The notes under the pieces: model-generated
Seen by the model: the letters and a program-made list of their open reading frames with translations, nothing else
What the model was told of the DNA's origin: nothing
Database searches by the model: none
Shown: positions 27,610-35,061 of the stretch, one piece after another
How the letters are laid out: every line of letters begins with the position of its first letter
Numbering within the stretch: position 1 is the stretch's first letter
Translations under genes and position numbers: made by a program
Assembly (NCBI GenBank): GCA_964446585.1
Contig: CAYUPI010000007.1
Coordinates: forward strand, 109,011-173,010
Direction of reading: 5' to 3'
Origin: CAYUPI01 sp964446585
GTDB taxonomy: Bacteria; Verrucomicrobiota; Verrucomicrobiia; Limisphaerales; UBA8199
Length of the DNA stretch: 64,000 nucleotides

Positions 27610-29304
27610 CTATGCCGACAGGGGTTGGGATCTCTGAGAGTGCCCGGTCGGTACAACGCCCTGGTCAATTATTAACCTGTGTTCTTCCTCGGGCGCGGCC
27701 GGGGTCGCCGCGCCGCAGGTACGCTCCAAACATTGGATCAACACCTTCCGGTCAAACTTTCCGTTGGCGTTGAGAGGAATTGCCGCCAGCAGGTGAATCC
27801 GGCGCGGCGCCATGTAAGCAGGTAGCCGTGCTGCAATGCGGCTTTGCAAGGAGCGCATGTCCGCCCGTTCGGCCTGCAGGAAAACCTCAATCCCGGCAGC
27901 TCCGCTTGGAGTCACTGGCCAGCCAACGGCAACCGCACCGTCCACACCCGACACCTCGCGCACAACTGCCTCGACCTCGCCGAGCTCAACCCGGTGGCCG
28001 AGGATTTTGACCTGGTTATCCATCCGCCCCAGATAGACCATTGGTCTTCCATGAAGCGGACGCCGAACACGGTCGCCGGTTCGGTAGTAAGTACAGTGTT
28101 TACCGGGCGGAGTCACAAATGCGTATTTGGTCTTATCCTCGTCTCGCCAGTATCCCAGACTTAGCTGCGGTCCGGTCATCAGAAGTTCACCAGGCGCGCC
28201 CGGTTCTACCTCCCGTAAATCTTCGTCAGCGACGAAAGCTTCCATGGCCGGGAAAGGCTCACCAATTGGTACAACGCCCTGTTCGCATTCGGCAGGGGAC
28301 CGTACCGAATCCCAGCGGTATGCGGTACAGGCAATAGTTAGTTCCGTCGGGCCGTAAATGTTCTCGATGATGGAATTCGGTGCGGAGGCAACCCAATCTC
28401 GAGCGGATTCGAGCGGCAGAGCTTCCCCGCAAAACAGGCTCAACCGTAGTGTGGGATACATGCCGGGCTTGAGAAGGCCCAGACGCCGCATGAAGACCGC
28501 CGTGGAGGGAACGGAGAACCAGATCGTGAGGCGGGAGTCGTTAATGAACCGATCTGGCTTGATCAACTCCTTTTGCGTCGGACAGCACACGCAAGCCCCG
28601 CATTCCCAAGCCACGAACATGTCGTGCGCGGACAGATCAAATGTCATGTCGAAGGTTTGCGAACAACGGTCGCTCTCCGTAATGGCGTAGCGCCGGACAA
28701 CAAAATCCATGTAGCTGCGAACATTTCGCTGAGCAACCATCACACCTTTGGGGCTGCCGGTGCTGCCAGATGTAAAGAGAAGGTACGCAATGGAATCGGG
28801 GGACGCGTGTACCGGGCTGAATGTCTTAGCGGTTGTCATCTCGCGTTCGCCAAGAAAGCGGTGTAGTGGCCATTTTGTTTGAAGCGGGTCGATATCTTCG
28901 TGCTCCGGGAGGATGATCAGCAAGCGACGAGTCCAGCCATCCAGCAGTGCATCCAATTGGGGCGCGGAGGCTTGATCCACGACCAGTGACTTAGTTTCGG
29001 ACCGCTCGAGCATGTGCCGGGTTCGTTCGACAGGGAAGGTCCGGTTCAGGGGAACATACCCATGTCCCCTCAGTAGTATGCCCAGAACACCGGCAAATGC
29101 GGTTAGGGAACGATACGCGAAAAGCGCCGTGAGGGGAGGACCATCAGCGGTTCCGTGTTCGCGCAGGGTGGCGCTGATTTGTGCGGCCAGCTCGTACAGG
29201 CCGGCGTAAGATAGCATTCTGCCCTCGACCTCCAGAGCCGGCCTCTCTGGAAACAGTGAGACCGAGGTCAGGAAGCCTTCTTGGATTAGCTTGCCAGAGG
29301 CCAT
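27610..29304 (-). CDS. Amino-acid adenylation enzyme (stand-alone A domain), copy 2
   Basis: From ATG 29304 the product is 564 residues and starts 5 bases after the asnB stop; a longer frame from 29400 overlaps asnB by 91 bases. Motifs: A3 LFTSGSTGSPKGV, A4 FDLSAHDMF, A5 IYGPTELTIA, A7 YRTGDRV, A8 GRMDNQVKILG, A10 NANGKFDR. It is clearly paralogous to the enzyme at 25.2 kb (shared FVAWECGACVCCP-type stretch), but the A4-A5 pocket residues differ (FDLSAHD against FDPSVFD), so the two probably activate different amino acids. The last 35 residues beyond A10 are not conserved. It should load the carrier-DUF192 protein that follows. Confidence 0.9.
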   Translation of the reverse strand: MASGKLIQEGFLTSVSLFPERPALEVEGRMLSYAGLYELAAQISATLREHGTADGPPLTALFAYRSLTAFAGVLGILLRGHGYVPLNRTFPVERTRHMLERSETKSLVVDQASAPQLDALLDGWTRRLLIILPEHEDIDPLQTKWPLHRFLGEREMTTAKTFSPVHASPDSIAYLLFTSGSTGSPKGVMVAQRNVRSYMDFVVRRYAITESDRCSQTFDMTFDLSAHDMFVAWECGACVCCPTQKELIKPDRFINDSRLTIWFSVPSTAVFMRRLGLLKPGMYPTLRLSLFCGEALPLESARDWVASAPNSIIENIYGPTELTIACTAYRWDSVRSPAECEQGVVPIGEPFPAMEAFVADEDLREVEPGAPGELLMTGPQLSLGYWRDEDKTKYAFVTPPGKHCTYYRTGDRVRRPLHGRPMVYLGRMDNQVKILGHRVELGEVEAVVREVSGVDGAVAVGWPVTPSGAAGIEVFLQAERADMRSLQSRIAARLPAYMAPRRIHLLAAIPLNANGKFDRKVLIQCLERTCGAATPAAPEEEHRLIIDQGVVPTGHSQRSQPLSA

Positions 29305-29309
29305 CAGAA

Positions 29310-31352
29310 CTACAGGACCAGGGAGTACTGCGCAGCGGCCGGCTGAGGACTGTGGACAGATGACGGAGAACGGAGGGCCGAGCGTGTAGATCGGAGCCAT
29401 TGTTCCAACATAACCAAACTGAATAGGAGTTTGTGATTATCCTGACGCCCGGACTGGTGGGCCTTTAATAGTTCCCTGACAGGCCGAGGCTCGAGCAGGT
29501 TGAACATCAGAGAGGTCTCGTCTAACAGGACCCCATGAAGCATTCCGTTCATGGACGAGTTAAACCATCCGTCAACCACGTTCACGGCGAAGCCGCGCTT
29601 TTTTCGACCAGTGATCCGCGCGGGCAAATACTTTTGGCAGACCTGGCGGTGCAGCCACTTGCGGCTGCCGCGACGGATCTTAAAGCTGGCGTCGAGGCGC
29701 TGCACGTGCTCGACGATGGTGCGGTCGAGGTATGGGACACGGACTTCGAGGCTGTGGGCCATTGAGAGTTTGTCACCATACATGAGCAATTCGTCTGGCA
29801 GTGACGAGGCGAGTTCGATGAGTTGGAAGCCGCCGAGTTCGTCGAGGTGCTGCATACGGGGGAGGAGGTCCTCCCAGAGGGACGAATGCGGAAGTCCGAG
29901 GTCCGAAGTCCGAGGTCCGAAAACGGAGCACCTCACCCCGGCCCTCTCCCCAGAGCGGAGAGGGAGATCCTGTCGGGGCAAAACGTCATCTCGGAAGAGG
30001 CGGTCGATGGTTTCGGCGGGGGCGAGGGAGAAGACGTCCTGGTACCGCTGGAGGCGGTCGGTCGCGCCGAGGGAGGAGACGCCACGCTTGAGGGTTTCGT
30101 TGCGCGGCAAGTGCCTGGCGGCACTGGCCACCATGGAGCGAACGCCGCTGGGTATTTGGCGCCAGAGGCTGCCATAGTGCACTCCGAGGTGACGAGTATA
30201 GCCACCGAACAGTTCGTCGGGGCCCTGGCCGATCAGGGCGACTTTGACATCCTGCCGTGCGCGTTGGCAGATGAAATACATCGGGACGATGGAAGAAGCG
30301 GCGATCGGTTCTTCGAGACATTCGACGATGTGGGGCAGGGAGCGCTCGAACTCGGGCTGGTCCAGTTTGACAGTGACGTGGCGGGCCCCCAGGAGGGTGG
30401 CAGTCTCGGCTGCATCGGCAAGTTCGTCGTCTTCGAAAGATTCGCCGTAGCCGATGGTGTAAGCAGGCCAGGGACCGCCCTGTTCGTTCATCAGGGCCAG
30501 GAGCAATCCAGAATCCAGGCCGCCGCTAAGGAGAATTCCGACCGGCACATCACTGAGCAGGTGGCGCTTGACCGCGCCGCGATAGAGTTCGAGCAACTGG
30601 TCAGTTGCCTCATTATCTTCCTTCTGGTTCGCAAAGGGGACTGGCACATAATCGTACCACCGTTCTTCGCGGCACTTGCCCTCTTCGATGATCAACATCG
30701 TGCCCGGCGCCAGTTTTCGGATGCCTTGGTAGATTGTCAGGGGAGAGGGAGTGTACCGGAAGCGCAGGAACAGGTTGAGCGCGACTGGGTCCACTTCGGG
30801 AGTGCGGAGTGATGGAGTGGTGGAGTGATGGAGTGGCGGAGTGTTGGATGCTGCGAGGATGGGGCGAATCTCCGAACCGAATGTCAGTTGGCCATCAGAC
30901 AGCCGGTAGTAGATGAGCTTGATCCCCATGGCATCGCGCGCCACGACCAGTCGCCGACGTACCGCGTCCCAGATGGCGACGCCGAACATGCCATTGAGAT
31001 GGTCGAACACTTCCGTGCCCCATTGTTTGTAACCGTGCACGAGCACTTCCGTATCCGAACGGGTGCGGAACATGTGGCCGTGACCTTCCAACTCGGCCCT
31101 CAGCTCTTTGTAGTTATAGATTTCGCCGTTGAAGATCACCCAGACCGTTTCGTCGGCGTCGGACATCGGCTGATGGCCGCCGGCCAGGTCAATGATGGAG
31201 AGCCGGCGGAAGCCGAACCCGAGCGAGCCGTCGAGGAAGAAGCCTTCGTCATCCGGGCCGCGATGAACGATGGTGTCCGTCATGGCGCGGATCAGGTCGC
31301 GATCGACGGGCTCGCCAGTGGCGAAGTTAAATTGGCCGCAAATGCCGCACAT
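29310..31352 (-). CDS. asnB: Asparagine synthase (glutamine-hydrolysing)-like amidotransferase
   Basis: A 680-residue protein starting MCGICGQFNFA, so the glutaminase nucleophile Cys is intact after Met removal. Glutaminase motifs RGPDDEG and FNGEIYNYKELR follow. The synthetase PP-loop is LLSGGLDSGLLLAL at about residue 270, with GQGPDELFGGY at about 365. Amidotransferases of this type are regular members of PEP-CTERM-type EPS loci. Three stretches come from dispersed repeats: residues about 168-186 (TPPLHHSTTPSLRTPE), 463-489 (DLPLRSGERAGVRC and on) and 659-669 near the C-terminus. The first separates the two domains and the second sits in a loop of the synthetase domain. It probably amidates a carboxylate of the polymer or of a carrier-bound amino acid. 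Confidence 0.9.
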   Translation of the reverse strand: MCGICGQFNFATGEPVDRDLIRAMTDTIVHRGPDDEGFFLDGSLGFGFRRLSIIDLAGGHQPMSDADETVWVIFNGEIYNYKELRAELEGHGHMFRTRSDTEVLVHGYKQWGTEVFDHLNGMFGVAIWDAVRRRLVVARDAMGIKLIYYRLSDGQLTFGSEIRPILAASNTPPLHHSTTPSLRTPEVDPVALNLFLRFRYTPSPLTIYQGIRKLAPGTMLIIEEGKCREERWYDYVPVPFANQKEDNEATDQLLELYRGAVKRHLLSDVPVGILLSGGLDSGLLLALMNEQGGPWPAYTIGYGESFEDDELADAAETATLLGARHVTVKLDQPEFERSLPHIVECLEEPIAASSIVPMYFICQRARQDVKVALIGQGPDELFGGYTRHLGVHYGSLWRQIPSGVRSMVASAARHLPRNETLKRGVSSLGATDRLQRYQDVFSLAPAETIDRLFRDDVLPRQDLPLRSGERAGVRCSVFGPRTSDLGLPHSSLWEDLLPRMQHLDELGGFQLIELASSLPDELLMYGDKLSMAHSLEVRVPYLDRTIVEHVQRLDASFKIRRGSRKWLHRQVCQKYLPARITGRKKRGFAVNVVDGWFNSSMNGMLHGVLLDETSLMFNLLEPRPVRELLKAHQSGRQDNHKLLFSLVMLEQWLRSTRSALRSPSSVHSPQPAAAQYSLVL
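29346..29378 (-). repeat. Heptamers at the 3' end of asnB
   Basis: GGACTGT/GGACAGA/TGACGGA/GAACGGA-type heptamers, read in frame as the Ser-rich SALRSPSSVHSPQP tail. Confidence 0.6.
29889..29966 (-). repeat. Heptamers plus palindromic element inside asnB
   Basis: GGAAGTCC/GAGGTCC heptamers at 29889-29922, then CACCTCACCCCGGCCCTCTC and its partner GAGCGGAGAGGGAGA at 29929-29966. Read in frame as residues about 463-489. Confidence 0.8.
30798..30850 (-). repeat. GGAGTGAT-type repeat inside asnB
   Basis: Tandem GGAGTGAT/GGAGTGGT/GGAGTGTT units of about 8 bases. Read in frame as SNTPPLHHSTTPSLRTPE, residues about 168-186. Confidence 0.8.
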
Positions 31353-31411
31353 GTTCTAAATGAAGAAGGTAGAATGCAGAAGGCAGAAGGGAGAAAGGCG
31401 AAAGGAGGATT

Positions 31412-31450
31412 GAACCACTAACCCCGAAAACTTTCGGGGCTAATAAACGC
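31412..31450 (+). repeat. CRCTAAT repeat interrupted by an 18-bp palindrome
   Basis: Reads GAACCACTA, then CCCCGAAAACTTTCGGGG (31422-31439), then CTAATAAACGCT. Removing the palindrome with one CTA copy restores the normal AACCACTAATAAACGCT repeat, as if a mini-element had inserted with a CTA duplication. Confidence 0.75.
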
Positions 31451-31523
31451 TCATCGGGAACGACTATGGAGAAAACCTGAGGTCCACACTTACCGCAAAA
31501 GACGCAAAGAGCGCAGAGAGTTT

Positions 31524-31555
31524 GAACCACTAATGAACGCTAATAAGCGCTAATG
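31524..31555 (+). repeat. CRCTAAT periodic repeat
   Basis: Intact three-unit copy, GAACCACTAATGAACGCTAA and on, ending GCGCTAATG. It is immediately followed by a CGCAAAG-type repeat. Confidence 0.8.
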
Positions 31556-31652
31556 GCAGGGCTGAAACAGAAAACGCAAAGAGCGCAGAGTTTGAACTAC
31601 TCGGATCGGACGGCGGCTTGCGCGGGACACCCGGGAAAGGTATTCTCCAACT

Positions 31653-31943
31653 ATGAGCACGATTTCAGTAAGTGATCTGGAGAAAAAGGTGACGAAAGAG
31701 TGGCTTCGGTTGGCGACCCAGGACGACTTAATCATCACATCCAAAGGGCGTCCAGTCGCCGTCCTTCTCCGTATCGCAGCCGCGTCGTTGGAATCCACCC
31801 GCGCATTGGTTCGGAGTGTCCGGGCGCTCCAGGCACAGGCAGCACTCCAGCAGGGCGCCGCCGCGAATGGAACCGCGAACCTTTCCATGTCGGACATTGA
31901 TGCCGAGATCGCCGCAGCCCGCCGGAATCGTCGCCGCAAGTGA
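31653..31943 (+). CDS. Putative Phd/YefM-like antitoxin
   Basis: A 96-residue protein. The N-terminal half (STISVSDLEKKVT, DLIITSKGRPVAVLLR) fits the Phd/YefM or related antitoxin fold. The C-terminal half is Ala-rich and ends in a basic RRNRRRK tail. It overlaps the start of a PIN-domain gene by four bases, the usual layout of a type II toxin-antitoxin pair, where the antitoxin binds the toxin and represses its own promoter. The pair is on the opposite strand to the polysaccharide cluster around it and is flanked by repeats on both sides, which suggests insertion as a module. Confidence 0.8.
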   Translation: MSTISVSDLEKKVTKEWLRLATQDDLIITSKGRPVAVLLRIAAASLESTRALVRSVRALQAQAALQQGAAANGTANLSMSDIDAEIAAARRNRRRK

Positions 31944-32362
31944 AAGTCGTGCTCGACACGAATGTGGTTGTGTCGGGCCTGCTCCGGCCTCAAGGGAATC
32001 CTGCTCAGGTGCTGGCGTTGGCATTGGGCGATGCTGTTCAAACGTGCCACGACAAACGTATCCTGGCTGAATACGCTGAAGTGCTCGGCCGTCCGCGGTT
32101 CAAGTTCGATGCCCAGAGAGTGCGAGAAGTTTTGACCAAACTGGAAAAGGACGGACTGATCGTCGATGCTGGCAAGCAATCAAACCTGGATTTGCCCGAC
32201 CACGACGACGAACCTTTTCTGGCCGTGGCTCTGGCGGGGAAAGTTGATTTTCTGGTCACTGGCAATTTAAACGATTACCCTATGGACAAGCGCAGGGGTT
32301 GCGCGGTTGTAAGCCCTGCGGAGTTCATCGAGCGCTGGCACAAAGCGCGGCGTGAAGGGTAA
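31940..32362 (+). CDS. PIN-domain toxin (VapC-like ribonuclease)
   Basis: A 140-residue PIN protein starting at GTG 31940, inside the antitoxin stop codon. The acidic site residues are visible: Asp in VVLDTNVVVSGLL near residue 6, Glu in ILAEYAEVL near 45, Asp pairs in LPDHDDEPFLAVAL near 86, and Asp in DFLVTGNLNDYP near 103. These residues coordinate Mg2+ for RNA cleavage. The family is the COG1569-type putative toxin component. With the overlapping antitoxin gene this is a complete pair. Confidence 0.88.
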   Translation: MKVVLDTNVVVSGLLRPQGNPAQVLALALGDAVQTCHDKRILAEYAEVLGRPRFKFDAQRVREVLTKLEKDGLIVDAGKQSNLDLPDHDDEPFLAVALAGKVDFLVTGNLNDYPMDKRRGCAVVSPAEFIERWHKARREG

Positions 32363-32383
32363 GGTTTCTCCAGAATCCTGCAG

Positions 32384-32417
32384 AATTAGCGTCAATTAGT
32401 GTTGATTAGCGGTTACA
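32384..32417 (-). repeat. CRCTAAT repeat supplying a stop codon
   Basis: On the minus strand it reads AACCGCTAATCAACACTAAT and on. The TAA in CACTAAT is the stop codon of the toroid protein, whose last residues TANQH are the repeat itself. Confidence 0.8.
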
Positions 32418-33991
32418 ACATCGGTTGAGCTTACCTCAGCTTGCTCCGTTAGCTCCCGTTCAACCGCATAGTGGGGCTTTGAGTTTGGTTCTTGGGGCTT
32501 CGCGGGTGCTTGGAGCTTGGAGCTTGGATCTTCTCTTTGAGATCTTTGTAGCCTATCGCGGCGAGCCTCTTCCCTCAAATAGAACGCTAAAGCGCGGAAC
32601 ATCTGGGACTGGGCCCAGCGGTGCATCGGGACGTTGTCCCAGCCGAAATGCAGACGGCGCGAGCGGAAGGAGCCGTCAGGCTTGATCCAGTGGTTCAGGA
32701 TTCCAGAGAGGACAGTGTCGAGTGTCGAATTCAACATTGGGAAACGGTCGCGGAGCAGAAGGCACAAATTGATGCATTCGGCGCAGTCGTATAGTTCGCG
32801 TTTATAGACGGTCAGGCGTGGCGCCCTGGAAAACGGCCGCGGGAGGCCATCCACATCGAACAGGTTTGCCTGATAGTACCGAACGCCTTTTTCGAGAGCC
32901 TGGAGACATCCCTCGTGCCCAATGAGCGAGTGGATCTTGGCCAGGGCTTTCAAGACGAAGCAGGTATGGAAGTGATCGACAAAGTCCCGCACGCCATCAA
33001 CCGCGTAAAACCAAGAGCCATCGGCGTTCTGGTTTTCGAGAACGAAATTCAGGTTCCGCTCGGCAATCTTCCAGTACTCCTCGAGTCCGAACACGTGCGA
33101 CGCGCTGGTCAGCAGGAAGGCGCGATAAGCGGCGGCATTGATCACGCCGCCACTATCGTATGGCGTGTAAGAGCAACTGCTGGCGGTTTCCGAAACCCGG
33201 AAGTCTTTGATGTCGTTTGCGGCATGACGAGCGATCGATGACAGAATAGTTGAGAGTTGAGAGTTGAGTGTTGAGAGTTCTAAAGACGCTGGATACCGGA
33301 TGCTGGTTACTGGATGCTCCCCTCGCCCATTGGATGGGAGAGGGATTAAGGGTGAGGGCGCGGCGCCGGAGACGGTTGATTGTTGATGGTTGAGGGTTGA
33401 GGGTATGTGGCCGAGCCCGTCCCTCTCCCATCCTCCTACCGCAGCGCAGCCGCGGAGGTTGGGTCGGACGAGAGAGGGTGCCCGGGAGCCGGGCGAGGGC
33501 CGCATTCCTTCTAAGATTCTAAGCACGTGCAGAAACGCCTCGTAAACGTACGGCGTGGTGGTAATGAGCGGCGTCTGGGCCTGGATGGTCCCGTCACGCG
33601 TCACCCAATCGAACGGATAGCCCCAACAATACTCCTTGAACTGTGGACACCGGCTCACTTTCAACTCGTCAAGGAAATGGATAGCTCGATCCAAGTGCTT
33701 GGGGTCCCCGTTAGCTTCATAAAGAAAAGCAAAACCCATGGCAAAATGAGCATCGGCAATTGGAAATCGGGTGCGCTGATGGAACAGCCTACGGCCTGAA
33801 GGCAGAAAAGCCTCCGAGAATATCATGGGCGCGACCGCACCAGTTCCGAACAGCCGATTATTGTAATAGAGCGATTTGGCTAACCGGCCGACCGGACCGG
33901 CAAAAAAGCTTTGGTGGTCCCACGAAGTTTCACCGAAACGGTCGAGCCAGGTGGTGAAGTTCTCCAGCGTCTTGGAAACTCGTTCGGTCAT
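32396..33991 (-). CDS. Alpha/alpha-toroid protein with an 86-residue repeat-encoded insertion
   Basis: A 531-residue protein. Recognisable parts (residues 1-164 and about 251-480) are all-helical with Gly/Asp-rich turns and resemble alpha/alpha-toroid enzymes (heparinase, prenyltransferase or glycoside hydrolase fold): FAFLYEANGDPKHLDRAIHF, YDSGGVINAAAYRAFL, ENQNADGSWFYAVDGV, LPRPFSRAPR and WIKPDGSFRSRRLHFGW. The function is not recognised; such genes occur in EPS loci. Residues about 165-250 are wholly encoded by several repeats (33244-33500) and interrupt the helical fold. The C-terminal 50 residues are also repeat-derived, and the stop codon lies in a CRCTAAT repeat. The frame is open throughout. 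Confidence 0.7.
   Translation of the reverse strand: MTERVSKTLENFTTWLDRFGETSWDHQSFFAGPVGRLAKSLYYNNRLFGTGAVAPMIFSEAFLPSGRRLFHQRTRFPIADAHFAMGFAFLYEANGDPKHLDRAIHFLDELKVSRCPQFKEYCWGYPFDWVTRDGTIQAQTPLITTTPYVYEAFLHVLRILEGMRPSPGSRAPSLVRPNLRGCAAVGGWERDGLGHIPSTLNHQQSTVSGAAPSPLIPLPSNGRGEHPVTSIRYPASLELSTLNSQLSTILSSIARHAANDIKDFRVSETASSCSYTPYDSGGVINAAAYRAFLLTSASHVFGLEEYWKIAERNLNFVLENQNADGSWFYAVDGVRDFVDHFHTCFVLKALAKIHSLIGHEGCLQALEKGVRYYQANLFDVDGLPRPFSRAPRLTVYKRELYDCAECINLCLLLRDRFPMLNSTLDTVLSGILNHWIKPDGSFRSRRLHFGWDNVPMHRWAQSQMFRALAFYLREEARRDRLQRSQREDPSSKLQAPAKPQEPNSKPHYAVERELTEQAEVSSTDVVTANQH
32478..32545 (-). repeat. GCTTGGA heptamers at the 3' end of the toroid gene
   Basis: Units such as GCTTGGA and GGTTCTT/GGGGCTT, read in frame as SSKLQAPAKPQEPNSKP. 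Confidence 0.7.
33244..33500 (-). repeat. 257-bp composite repeat inside the toroid gene
   Basis: A mosaic on the plus strand: GTTGAGA heptamers (33248-33278), GGATGCT/GGTTACT units (33290-33318), a palindromic element with CCCTCGCCCATTGGATGGGA (33320-33360), GTTGATT/GTTGAGG heptamers (33374-33402), and a second palindromic element (33418-33499). Read in frame as about 86 residues. Confidence 0.8.
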
Positions 33992-34171
33992 GGACTTACC
34001 GCCAAATATGCGAGATACGCAGAAGGAAGAGGTTGTAACCGCTGATTTACGCTGATAAACGCTGATGATTTATGCCAGAAATCGGAGCCTGCAAATTGGA
34101 GCTTCTCTGCCCCGAAAGCTTTCGGGGTTGGCTCTTGGGGCTCGGACAATTCGCCCGCTGTCTTGCGCCAC
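33992..34171. repeat. Repeat-filled gap with an 18-bp palindrome
   Basis: CCGCCAAATATGCGAGATACG (shortened: a CGCAAA-type repeat) at 33998-34020, a CGCTGAT variant of the CRCTAAT repeat at 34036-34067, and heptamer-like GGAGCTT/GGAGCCT units. At 34110-34127 is the perfect palindrome CCCCGAAAGCTTTCGGGG, nearly identical to the one at 31422. Confidence 0.75.
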
Positions 34172-35053
34172 TCAGGCTTTCCGGCCGTAGATTATGCGAT
34201 GCCAGCCCCAGTGGCGCCCAAGCCACTTTACCAGGGAGTCGGGCAGGGCCTTTCCGATGAAAGACCAGTGCTCGACGTTGAACTCCCAGACCTCCTGCCT
34301 GACATCCGCGAAGGCGGCAAAAAGCGCCGCGGCCTCTCCACGATTATAAACTTTCGCCAGCGGGCAGTATGGGCCATCGGTGTTCATGCTAATCCATTCG
34401 TCTTTTGAAATCTTCCCTTTCTTCCGCATCATCTCCCTGTGCCCTTCCAGTTTCCACCTGTCAAAACCGGTGATTGCCGCGATTAGCCCCGGCATGAACT
34501 TTGGCAGCAGCAGCCATTTGAAAAGTCTTCGCAGAAACATGATTTCAACGTAATAATTTATCGACGACCGGTTATAGAGCATCACCGTGAAAGAGCCGCC
34601 TTTCTTGAGGACGCGATGAATATTACGGACAATCTTGTCAGAAGCCGGTGAGTGGTGAATGACTCCAAAGCTGTACACATGATCGAAGGTTTCGTCTGGA
34701 AATGGCAAGGCGTGTTCGGCATTTGCAAGCTCGAACCGTCCGGGAACACCAAAAATCCCGAAGCGTTCTTTGGCCAGTTGAATCGAGTGGGGAGTTAAAT
34801 CGACGCCGACGTAATTCGCTCCGTTCCGGGCGAACTCGAGACCATCGGTGGCTATGCCACAGCCTACTTCAAGCACACTCTTTCCGTGGAAGGCCGGGAA
34901 GTTTGCGACGATAGGCACATGCCATTCCCGCCGGTTGAAACGGTTGGCGGAAATCTCCTCGAAATACCGTTTTCGATCTATCTCGCGAGATAGATCAAAC
35001 TGGCAAGGATTGGAATCCCAGAATCCTTTGACCTCGGCGATGGTGGCATCCAT
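34172..35053 (-). CDS. Class I SAM-dependent methyltransferase
   Basis: A 293-residue protein with classic motifs: SAM loop SVLEVGCGIATDGLEFARNG near residue 60, VGVDLTPHSIQLAKERF near 82, DHVYSFGVIHHSP near 124 and IHRVLKKGGSFTVMLYN near 145. The order and spacing are those of the UbiE/small-molecule group. The late KWLLLPKFMPGL stretch could contact a lipid or membrane. It may methylate the lipid-linked glycan. The gap to the GT2 gene is 8 bases, so the two are co-transcribed. Confidence 0.87.
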   Translation of the reverse strand: MDATIAEVKGFWDSNPCQFDLSREIDRKRYFEEISANRFNRREWHVPIVANFPAFHGKSVLEVGCGIATDGLEFARNGANYVGVDLTPHSIQLAKERFGIFGVPGRFELANAEHALPFPDETFDHVYSFGVIHHSPASDKIVRNIHRVLKKGGSFTVMLYNRSSINYYVEIMFLRRLFKWLLLPKFMPGLIAAITGFDRWKLEGHREMMRKKGKISKDEWISMNTDGPYCPLAKVYNRGEAAALFAAFADVRQEVWEFNVEHWSFIGKALPDSLVKWLGRHWGWHRIIYGRKA

Positions 35054-35061
35054 GGAACCTC

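Larger units (their letters stand above)
31353..31652. repeat. Repeat-filled gap between asnB and the TA pair
   Basis: Contains, in order: AGAAGGC/AGAAGGG heptamers (31364-31408), a CRCTAAT repeat interrupted by a palindrome (31412-31450), an ACGCAAAGAGCGCAGAG stretch (31491-31522), an intact CRCTAAT repeat (31524-31555), and a second ACGCAAAGAGCGCAGAG copy (31573-31591). It separates minus-strand asnB from the plus-strand toxin-antitoxin pair, so promoters for both must lie here, but none is clear. Confidence 0.7.

Noticed and set aside
29823..30812. 329-codon open frame on the plus strand
   Set aside because: Antisense to asnB and composed of reverse-complement shadow sequence.
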